The position numbers were made by a program, and so were the translations under genes. From Alphaproteobacteria bacterium (GTDB lineage: Bacteria > Pseudomonadota > Alphaproteobacteria > Micavibrionales > UBA2020), in assembly GCA_018971405.1 (NCBI GenBank), contig JAGXAX010000002.1, positions 1 through 20,793 of the forward strand: a stretch of 20,793 nucleotides of DNA, in the 5' to 3' direction. Below the pieces are notes generated by a model that saw nothing but the letters and a program-made list of their open reading frames with translations, ran no database searches and had not been told where the DNA came from. This document shows positions 15,981-20,793 of this stretch, piece by piece (position 1 is the stretch's first letter; the number at the start of each line of letters is the position of its first letter).

Positions 15981-16555
15981 AATCCAGATGGCCGACGCTA
16001 CTCGCCGTCCTTCTCGCCGGCTGCACCGCGGGGCCGCCGCCCACGGTGCTGCCCGACATGACTTTCGCCAACATGCAGCCGATCCGCGTCAACGCGGCGC
16101 AGGTGGTCGTGGTCGATGCCTACAAATCGCCTTTGAAGCCGCCCGACGTCGAATACCTGTTCGCCACGCCGCCGGACGTCGCGGCGCAAAAGCTGCTGAA
16201 GCGCCAGCTTGTCGCCGCGGGCAGCGCGGACGAACTGCGCGCGGTCATCGAGGAGGCGTCGGTCGTGCGTACGGATCTTCCCGCGCACAGCAGCCTGACG
16301 GGATTTTTGATGCAGGCGCCGGCGGTGGAGCTGAAGGCGGTTATGAAAGTGCGATTCGAACTGGTCGACCCCGCCGCGCCGGATATCGTTCTCGGCCATG
16401 CCGAGGTGATCGCGCACCGCGAAAAGACGATCGACGAAGGCCTCTCGCCGGACGGGCGCGCCCGCGCCTGGTTCGACCTTACGGAAGAACTGATGGACAA
16501 TCTCGACACCGGCATGCAGTCGATTGTCAAAAAGACCTTTGGCGTGAAGGACTAA
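15977..16555 (+). CDS. Uncharacterised lipoprotein coupled to hslO
   Basis: This 192-residue protein starts with a short signal sequence and a clear lipobox LLAGC, which makes Cys16 the lipidated residue. The mature protein has a Pro-rich start (GPPPTVLPDMTF), then a mixed alpha/beta pattern with strand-like stretches (NAAQVVVVDAYKS, AVELKAVMKVRFELVD) and an acidic helical C-terminus ending in VKKTFGVKD. I do not recognise a family. AAGGGG lies about 8 bases before the ATG, and the start overlaps the hslO stop, so it is probably made together with Hsp33. With no Asp at position +2 (CTAG), sorting to the outer membrane is the default expectation, which is inference. Function unknown. Confidence 0.85.
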   Translation: MKSRWPTLLAVLLAGCTAGPPPTVLPDMTFANMQPIRVNAAQVVVVDAYKSPLKPPDVEYLFATPPDVAAQKLLKRQLVAAGSADELRAVIEEASVVRTDLPAHSSLTGFLMQAPAVELKAVMKVRFELVDPAAPDIVLGHAEVIAHREKTIDEGLSPDGRARAWFDLTEELMDNLDTGMQSIVKKTFGVKD

Positions 16556-16675
16556 CGGCGCTTTATTCGCGGAATTTTTCAAGCCAGGGGCGAATCGGGC
16601 GTGTTTTGCCGGGGGCGGCGTGGCGCGGGCGTGGCACTTTTACGGAGTCTCTATTTTAGCGCTTTGAAAATTCAG

Positions 16676-16701
16676 GTCTTTTTTTTATCCAAAAGAAAGA
16701 C
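16676..16701. repeat. 11-bp A/T-rich inverted repeat with ATCC loop
   Basis: The left arm 16676-16686 (GTCTTTTTTTT) pairs with the right arm 16691-16701 (AAAAGAAAGAC). Ten of eleven positions are Watson-Crick, and the remaining one is a G-U pair if transcribed from the plus strand. It overlaps the only candidate -10 box of the putative small RNA (TTGAAA 16664-16669, then TATCCA 16686-16691). Confidence 0.5.
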
Positions 16702-16708
16702 TCGACTC

Positions 16709-16717
16709 TTATCCACA
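16709..16717 (+). promoter_or_regulatory. Perfect DnaA-box sequence TTATCCACA
   Basis: The 9-mer equals the strong E. coli DnaA box. A one-mismatch relative (TTATCCAAA) lies 24 bases upstream at 16685-16693, in the same orientation. The pair sits in the non-coding region at the start of the possible small RNA. Two sites are too few for a replication origin by themselves. DnaA-dependent regulation is a possibility, not shown. Confidence 0.35.
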
Positions 16718-16803
16718 GAATCAGGAGACTTTGACTCAAGGAAAAGCACCGCTCCGGTTTTCCGGCTGCGATGCTCCCTTGATACTTCGCTTCGATGACG
16801 ACT

Positions 16804-16834
16804 GCCCTGCGTTTCACGACGCAGGGCTTTTTTT
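16804..16834 (+). terminator. Strong intrinsic terminator
   Basis: A perfect 9-bp stem (GCCCTGCGT at 16804-16812, ACGCAGGGC at 16819-16827) with loop TTCACG is followed directly by seven T residues. It acts on the plus strand only. It ends either the hslO-lipoprotein transcript, 250 bases after the last stop codon, or a separate small RNA, and it insulates sppA from upstream transcription. Confidence 0.9.
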
Positions 16835-16867
16835 ATCTGATGAAAAATATATCCGCAATTTGCCGTT

Positions 16868-16910
16868 CGTTCAATACGGATTGTTGAGGTAGACTCAAAA
16901 AAATTGAACG
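16868..16910. repeat. 8-bp inverted repeat CGTTCAAT/ATTGAACG upstream of sppA
   Basis: The arms at 16868-16875 and 16903-16910 are perfect complements separated by 27 bases. A smaller CAAT-ACGG-ATTG hairpin lies at 16872-16883, overlapping the left arm. The element ends 23 bases before the sppA ATG, where an operator would be expected. No clear sigma-70 boxes are visible between it and the terminator. Confidence 0.4.
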
Positions 16911-16933
16911 CGCGGAGAAATAAAGAGGTTGAC

Positions 16934-18739
16934 ATGATGTATGTTCCACAGCGGCGTCGCGATGACGGCTTCATGAAGCGCGCGGCGAATTTCTTCAAAT
17001 GGTTTTTCATCCTGACGGGCGTCGCCGTGACGGCGGGCGTCGTCCTGATCGCGCTGGCGTTCGGCGGCGCGCTGCGCCGTGACGTGGCGCCCGCGCTGCC
17101 CGACAGGATGGTCCTGACCTACACGCTCAAATCCGCCCTGCCGGAAAGCGCGGACGGCGGCTCTTCGCCGCTCGCCCTGCTGCGGCCGGAGCGGCTGACG
17201 TTCGAAGGCGTCGTTCATGCGCTGGCGGAGGCCGCTCATGACAAGCGCGTGCGCGCGCTCGCCGTCCGCCTGCAGGATCCGGAACTCCCGCCCGCGCAGC
17301 TGCAAGGGCTGCGCGACGCGGTCGGCAAATTCCGCGCCGCGGGAAAGCCCGCCTATATCTATGCGGTCGATTACGGCGGGGCTTCCTCCGGCCTCGGCGA
17401 GTATTATCTCGCCAGCGCGTTCAGCGACATATGGCTGCAACCGGTCGGCGAAGTGTCGATGAACGGCGTCGCGGCGGAAGTGCCGTTTTTCAAGGACGTG
17501 CTCGACAAGGTCGGCGTGGACGCGGAATTTCTCCGCGAGGGCGTTTACAAGTCGATGCCGGAAAGCGCGACGCTTGACGGCATGAGCGCGCCCGCCCGCG
17601 AGATGATGACGGGACTGGTGGGCGATCTTTCCGGGCAGATCGTGGCGGGCATCGCCGCCGACCGCAAGATGACGCCGGCCGCCGTGCAAAAGCTGGTCGA
17701 TGCGGCGCCCTACACGGACGAACAGGCGCTGAAACTGAAGCTGGTCGACAGGACAGGCTATTACGACGACATGCTGGCCGCGGCGGAAAAAGCGGCGGGC
17801 AGGGGAGCGGCGGCGGCGCGCCTGCAAAAATACGCGGCGCGCCTGCGTCCGGTCTTCCCGTCCAAAGGCGGCAAGAAGATCGCGCTGATCGTCGGCGAAG
17901 GCGACATCGTTTCCTACGGCGGAGAACCGCACCTCGGCTTCGGCGACGGCGCGATGGCGGCGGACGGGATAGTCAAGGCGTTCGGGCAGGTACGCAAGGA
18001 CAAGGCCGTCGCGGCCGTCGTCTTCCGCATCGACAGCCCCGGCGGATCGCCAGAGGCGGCGGAGACTATCCGCCACGCCATGATCGAGACGGAAAAGGCG
18101 GGCAAGCCGGTGATCGTCTCGATGGGCGGCTACGCGGCGTCGGGCGGCTACTGGGTCGCCTCGGCGGCGGACAGGATCGTCGCCGAACCCGCGACCATCA
18201 CCGGCTCGATCGGCGTTTTCGGCGGCAAGTTCGTGCTGGCGGGGCTGTGGAAGAAGCTCGGCATCCACTGGGACAGCGTCTCGGCAGGCGACAACGCGAT
18301 GATGTGGTCGGCCAACGTGCCGTTCACCGATGCGCAAAAGGTGCAGTTCCAGACGATGTTGGCGGGCATTTATCATGATTTCATCGCTCGCGTGGCCGAA
18401 GGCCGCCATATGACGCCCGCCGCCGTCGAGGCGGTGGCGCAGGGGCGCGTCTGGACGGGCGAGCAGGCGCAAAAGCGCGGATTGGTCGACGCTTTGGGCG
18501 GTTTTGACAAGGCCGTCCTGCTGGCGCGGGCGGCGGCGAAGATCAAACCCGGTGAAAAAGCGCCGCTCGTCCTGTTCCCGCCGCAAAAGTCGCCGGCTGA
18601 AAGGCTGCTCGATATCCTCTCGGGCAAGGAAGACGCGGCCGCGCTGCTGCCGTCACTGACCGCGGCGGACATGCTGCGCGCGGCGCAAGGCGCGGGAGAA
18701 ACGCAGAGCCTGAAAATGCCCTACATCCGGTTTCGGTAG
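16934..18739 (+). CDS. sppA: Signal peptide peptidase SppA (long, 67-kDa type)
   Basis: SppA is a membrane-bound S49 serine protease that digests cleaved signal peptides. The 601-residue protein has an N-terminal membrane anchor (about 20-46) and two tandem S49 domains. The catalytic dyad is split as in the E. coli enzyme: Lys206 (EGVYKSMPE) in the first domain and Ser403 (GGYAASGGYW) in the second. ATG at 16934 has GAGG 5 bases upstream; the adjacent ATG at 16937 has better spacing (8 bases) and is equally possible. An upstream in-frame TTG at 16904 lacks a ribosome site. The gene stands alone behind a terminator and converges on the OmpA-like gene with a 5-base gap. Confidence 0.96.
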   Translation: MMYVPQRRRDDGFMKRAANFFKWFFILTGVAVTAGVVLIALAFGGALRRDVAPALPDRMVLTYTLKSALPESADGGSSPLALLRPERLTFEGVVHALAEAAHDKRVRALAVRLQDPELPPAQLQGLRDAVGKFRAAGKPAYIYAVDYGGASSGLGEYYLASAFSDIWLQPVGEVSMNGVAAEVPFFKDVLDKVGVDAEFLREGVYKSMPESATLDGMSAPAREMMTGLVGDLSGQIVAGIAADRKMTPAAVQKLVDAAPYTDEQALKLKLVDRTGYYDDMLAAAEKAAGRGAAAARLQKYAARLRPVFPSKGGKKIALIVGEGDIVSYGGEPHLGFGDGAMAADGIVKAFGQVRKDKAVAAVVFRIDSPGGSPEAAETIRHAMIETEKAGKPVIVSMGGYAASGGYWVASAADRIVAEPATITGSIGVFGGKFVLAGLWKKLGIHWDSVSAGDNAMMWSANVPFTDAQKVQFQTMLAGIYHDFIARVAEGRHMTPAAVEAVAQGRVWTGEQAQKRGLVDALGGFDKAVLLARAAAKIKPGEKAPLVLFPPQKSPAERLLDILSGKEDAAALLPSLTAADMLRAAQGAGETQSLKMPYIRFR

Positions 18740-18746
18740 GCTTTTT
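18720..18746 (+). terminator. Possible intrinsic terminator overlapping the sppA stop codon
   Basis: CCTA (18720-18723) and CCG (18727-18729) pair with CGG (18734-18736) and TAGG (18737-18740), leaving a CAT bulge and a GTTT loop. CTTTTTA follows. The stem is short and bulged and the T-run is five long, so strength is uncertain. The right arm includes the sppA stop codon. Confidence 0.4.
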
Positions 18747-19620
18747 ATCTTTCGAAGACGAGGTCGACGCGGTCGACCGGCAGGCTGCTTGTCGCCGAAC
18801 CCAGCGCCTGCACGTCGAGGCGGATGGGCTTGATGCCCTTGTTCATCAGGTAAGAACGCACCTCCAGCACGCGCGAGAGCGACATGCGGCGCGCATCGTC
18901 GCTGCTGCCGTCGCCCCTGGCGTAGCCGCGGATTTGCAGGCGGAGGTCGTCCACGTCCTTCATCTGCTGGGCGATGCTGTCCAGTTTGCCCTTCGCCTGC
19001 CGGGTGAGGTCGCTCGACGTTGCGGCGAAATCCAGCGTCAGGCCCGCGGGCGTCGGCACGGCAGGAGGCACTCCAGCCGCCTCCGGCGGCGTTATGCTGC
19101 TTTCCGCCTCCGGCGGGGTTGTTTGATTTTCCGCCTGCGAAGACATTGCTTCAGCCGCCGCGGGCAGGGCGGGCGCCGCCTTGACCGCCGGTTGCGCCGC
19201 TTCAGTCTTTGCCTTCGGTGCCGCCGCGGTTTCGGCAGCCGAGAGGGCCGTGGCTTGAGGCGCAGCCGCAACGGCGGACTGGAGCGAGGGCTTTTCCGGC
19301 TTCGCGGCGGCGGATGCGGCGTGTTTGACGCGATGCGGCACATGACGGCGGGAAACATGGCATTGCGAAACGCCATGGCGGGCGGGCGGCGGCGTCAGCA
19401 CGGCGGTGGTGAAAAACGGTTGCGTCAGCTCCTGCGGCTTTTGCGCGGGCGCGGTTTGCGCCGGAGCCTGCATCGTGTCCTGCTGCGGCGCCGGATTGAG
19501 CACGGACATATCCGTCACCACAGCGGGCGCGTTCGGCGCGTAGCGGTAGACATAGGCCTGCGCGGTGGCGGCTTGCGCGAGGCAGAGGGAGGACAAAAGG
19601 ATCAGGTACGATTTTCTCAT
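18745..19620 (-). CDS. Periplasmic OmpA-like domain protein with long Ala/Pro linker
   Basis: The 291-residue protein has a signal peptide (MRKSYLILLSSLCLAQAATA), a low-complexity Ala/Pro/Glu/Lys linker (about 40-190) and a C-terminal OmpA-like domain (about 193-290, LTLDFAATSSDL through VDRVDLVFE). The domain keeps the LS-type helix with Arg250. At the place where peptidoglycan-binding OmpA domains have Thr-Asp it has Ala234-Arg235, so binding to diaminopimelate may be lost. Residues 82-100 hold five His and one Cys. I chose ATG 19620 because the signal peptide starts there and AAGGCGG lies upstream. An earlier in-frame ATG (19686) would put 22 basic residues before it and overlap suhB. It is 23 bases behind suhB, likely the same operon. 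Confidence 0.85.
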   Translation of the reverse strand: MRKSYLILLSSLCLAQAATAQAYVYRYAPNAPAVVTDMSVLNPAPQQDTMQAPAQTAPAQKPQELTQPFFTTAVLTPPPARHGVSQCHVSRRHVPHRVKHAASAAAKPEKPSLQSAVAAAPQATALSAAETAAAPKAKTEAAQPAVKAAPALPAAAEAMSSQAENQTTPPEAESSITPPEAAGVPPAVPTPAGLTLDFAATSSDLTRQAKGKLDSIAQQMKDVDDLRLQIRGYARGDGSSDDARRMSLSRVLEVRSYLMNKGIKPIRLDVQALGSATSSLPVDRVDLVFER

Positions 19621-19643
19621 CTCAATAAACCGCCTTGTCTTTT

Positions 19644-20444
19644 TTACGTGGCCGTTTTGGCCTTTGCGGCGGCTTGTGCGCTCCATTGCGGGAGCTTTTG
19701 CAGCAGGTCCGCGTGCAGCGTGGGGTTGGCCGCCAGAATGCCACTACCATAGACGATATTTTTGCCGCCGTCCATTTCCGATGCATACCCGCCGGCTTCC
19801 TTGACGATCAGCGCGCCCGCGGCCTTGTCCCACGCCGAAAGGCCGCCTTCCCAGTAGGCGTCGTAGCGCCCGGCGGCGACATAACAGAGGTCAAGGCAGG
19901 CGCTGGCCATGCGGCGAATGCCGCAACCGGGCGGCAGGTGCGCGCCGTCGCGGAAATGCTTGTCGCCCACGGCGACGAGCCCGTCAACCAGCGACGAACG
20001 CCCGCTCACGCGCAGGCGTTTGCCGCGCGAAAACGCGCCCGCGCCCTTTTCGGCGTGGAAGAGCTCGTTGCGCACGGGGTCGTGGATGACGGCGGCGACG
20101 ATCTCGCCCTCTTTTTCGAGTGCGATGCTGACCGACCAGTGCGGGATGCCGTGAAGGAAGTTGGTCGTGCCGTCGAGCGGGTCGATGATCCAGCGGAACT
20201 GCGCGTCCGCGCCCTTGATCTCTCCGCTCTCCTCCAGCAGGAACCCGTAAGCGGGCCGCGCCTTTTGCAGCTCTTCCTTGAGGATTTTTTCGGATTTCAG
20301 GTCGGCCTTGGAGACGAAGTCGCCGGGACCTTTTTTCGAGATCTGCAACTGCTCGACCTCGCCGAAATCGCGGATCAGCGAGCGTCCGGCCTTTTCGGCC
20401 GCGTCGACCATGACGTTGAGATATGCGGAGCGTCCCGAGGCCAC
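19644..20444 (-). CDS. suhB: Inositol-1-monophosphatase family protein SuhB
   Basis: This is a 266-residue Mg2+-dependent phosphatase of the IMPase family. Metal-site residues are Glu71 (LLEESG), the DPLDGT motif at 88-93 with Asp88 and Asp91, and WDKAAG at 205-210 with Asp206. Length equals that of E. coli SuhB, which besides its phosphatase activity joins the rRNA antitermination complex. Whether that role holds here is not known. The start is GTG at 20444, supported by GAAGGA 9 bases upstream and by its position 5 bases after the efp stop. The operon order is efp-suhB-OmpA-like. Confidence 0.94.
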   Translation of the reverse strand: MASGRSAYLNVMVDAAEKAGRSLIRDFGEVEQLQISKKGPGDFVSKADLKSEKILKEELQKARPAYGFLLEESGEIKGADAQFRWIIDPLDGTTNFLHGIPHWSVSIALEKEGEIVAAVIHDPVRNELFHAEKGAGAFSRGKRLRVSGRSSLVDGLVAVGDKHFRDGAHLPPGCGIRRMASACLDLCYVAAGRYDAYWEGGLSAWDKAAGALIVKEAGGYASEMDGGKNIVYGSGILAANPTLHADLLQKLPQWSAQAAAKAKTAT

Positions 20445-20449
20445 GCCTG

Positions 20450-20793
20450 TCAGTCCTTCGCGCGTTCGAGATAGGTCGAGTCCGCCGTGCGCACGACGAT
20501 GCGGATGCCGGCCTCGATGTGCGGCGGCACCATGACGCGCACGCCGTTTTCCAGCACCGCGGGCTTGTAGGAGGAGGAGGCCGTCTGGCCCTTGACCACG
20601 GGGTCGGCCTCGGTGATTTTCATCGTCACGGTTTCGGGCAGCTCGATCGAGAGCACCTTGCCGTCGTTGACCTGCGCCTTGCAGAGCATGCCGTCCTGCA
20701 GGAAGGCCGCCTGATCGCCGATCAGTTCCTTGTTGAGCGCGATCTGTTCGTAGTTCTGGGTGTTCATGAAGGTGTATTCGTCGCCGTTGGCGA
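20450..20793 (-). CDS. efp: Elongation factor P, C-terminal two thirds (start outside window)
   Basis: EF-P binds ribosomes stalled on polyproline and helps the next peptide bond form. About 114 residues are visible. The frame stays open to the right edge, where the codons before the first in-frame ATG (20767) read NGDEYTF, matching the family segment before MNTQNYEQ. The gene therefore continues beyond the window, and that ATG is internal. Domains II and III are present, including LPETVTMKITEADPVVKG, SSSYKPAVLENG and VMVPPHIEAG, and the protein ends TYLERAKD. The N-terminal domain with the modified Lys loop is not visible. suhB follows after 5 bases. Confidence 0.96.
   Translation of the reverse strand, partial: ANGDEYTFMNTQNYEQIALNKELIGDQAAFLQDGMLCKAQVNDGKVLSIELPETVTMKITEADPVVKGQTASSSYKPAVLENGVRVMVPPHIEAGIRIVVRTADSTYLERAKD

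Larger units (their letters stand above)
16698..16834 (+). ncRNA. Candidate small RNA with two hairpins and a terminator
   Basis: A weak promoter-like pair (TTGAAA at 16664-16669, 16-base spacer, TATCCA at 16686-16691) would start a transcript near 16698. Within it, a 17-bp bulged hairpin is visible at 16736-16782. Its stems are TCAAGG/CCTTGA, AGCA/TGCT, CGC/GCG and CCGG/CCGG, closed by a TTTT loop. It is followed by a perfect terminator. The product would be about 135 bases. It does not show the SRP RNA core or tmRNA features that I know, and I cannot match it to a named family. The alternative is that this is the structured 3' untranslated tail of the hslO-lipoprotein transcript. Confidence 0.35.
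16556..16933. other. 378-base intergenic region between the lipoprotein gene and sppA
   Basis: This is the only long stretch without a convincing protein gene. The first 90 bases are GC-rich, with one weak 6-bp inverted repeat (ATTCGC 16565-16570, GCGAAT 16590-16595). From about 16640 the composition shifts to AT-richer and contains, in order, an A/T-rich hairpin, a DnaA-box sequence, a long bulged hairpin, a canonical terminator and an 8-bp inverted repeat just before sppA. The motif GACTC recurs at 16699, 16704, 16733 and 16892. The open frames crossing the region lack ribosome sites or family features. Confidence 0.8.

Noticed and set aside
16621..16637. Sigma-54-like pattern TGGCGC-N5-TGGCA before the small RNA candidate
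   Set aside because: Three positions differ from the consensus and the stretch is GC-rich, so a chance match is likely.
16698..16834. 6S RNA, SRP RNA or tmRNA
   Set aside because: The SRP core sequence and tmRNA tRNA-like ends are missing, and the 6S closing stem with central bubble could not be drawn. zapA and ygfA, the usual 6S neighbours, are also absent.
16640..16933. Replication origin
   Set aside because: There is only one perfect DnaA box and one near match, and none of the usual alphaproteobacterial origin neighbours (hemE, dnaA, parAB) is present.
16895..18586. Minus-strand open frame of 563 codons opposite sppA
   Set aside because: SppA on the plus strand has both catalytic residues and normal length; the antisense frame has no recognisable features.
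20450..20767. Complete 105-residue protein starting at the ATG at 20767
   Set aside because: The frame stays open upstream with EF-P-like residues (NGDEYTF), so this ATG is internal to efp.

Overview
The window reads as the chromosome of a GC-rich, aerobic Gram-negative bacterium, most likely an alphaproteobacterium. The evidence is a single-gene cytochrome b/c1 fusion next to a Rieske protein, an oxygen-dependent coproporphyrinogen oxidase, a BamB lipoprotein, an efp-suhB-OmpA-like cluster, and proteins with alphaproteobacterial flavour throughout. I cannot fix the order from sequence alone. Almost all of the 20.8 kb is coding, and genes are packed in short, often translationally coupled operons.

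Layout. (1) 1-1849, plus strand: the 3' end of a small membrane protein gene, a short-chain dehydrogenase and a FieF-like cation efflux transporter, joined by ATGA overlaps. (2) 1837-5285, minus strand: a YfgM-like protein, bamB and der, the same order as in E. coli (yfgM-bamB-der), linking envelope biogenesis to ribosome assembly. (3) 5361-12274, minus strand: petA, fbcH (fused cytochrome b/c1), a Na/Pi cotransporter with a PhoU-like tail, a DegP-type protease and miaA. These are closely spaced, run from a good sigma-70-like promoter at 12377-12406, and end at a strong intrinsic terminator (5361-5380). (4) 12418-14455, plus strand: a TraX-family membrane protein, trmL and hemF, overlapping by 1 and 4 bases. 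(5) 14452-14997, minus: recX, back to back with hslO (Hsp33) and a coupled lipoprotein gene on the plus strand (15018-16555). (6) 16556-16933: the only long non-coding stretch. It holds several hairpins, a perfect DnaA-box sequence, a canonical terminator and an inverted repeat, and may encode a small RNA. (7) 16934-18739, plus: full-length sppA. (8) 18745-20793, minus: efp (cut by the window edge), suhB and an OmpA-like periplasmic protein.

Themes are envelope quality control (BamB, YfgM-like, DegP, SppA, Hsp33, OmpA-like protein), aerobic respiration and heme supply (bc1 complex, HemF), and translation or RNA modification (Der, MiaA, TrmL, EF-P, SuhB). I found no mobile element, tRNA, rRNA, CRISPR array or obvious defence system. 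The parts most worth following up are the structured intergenic region at 16.6-16.9 kb, the TraX homologue without conjugation genes, the fused bc1 gene within a mixed-function gene run, and the OmpA-like protein with altered peptidoglycan-binding positions and a His/Cys-rich patch.
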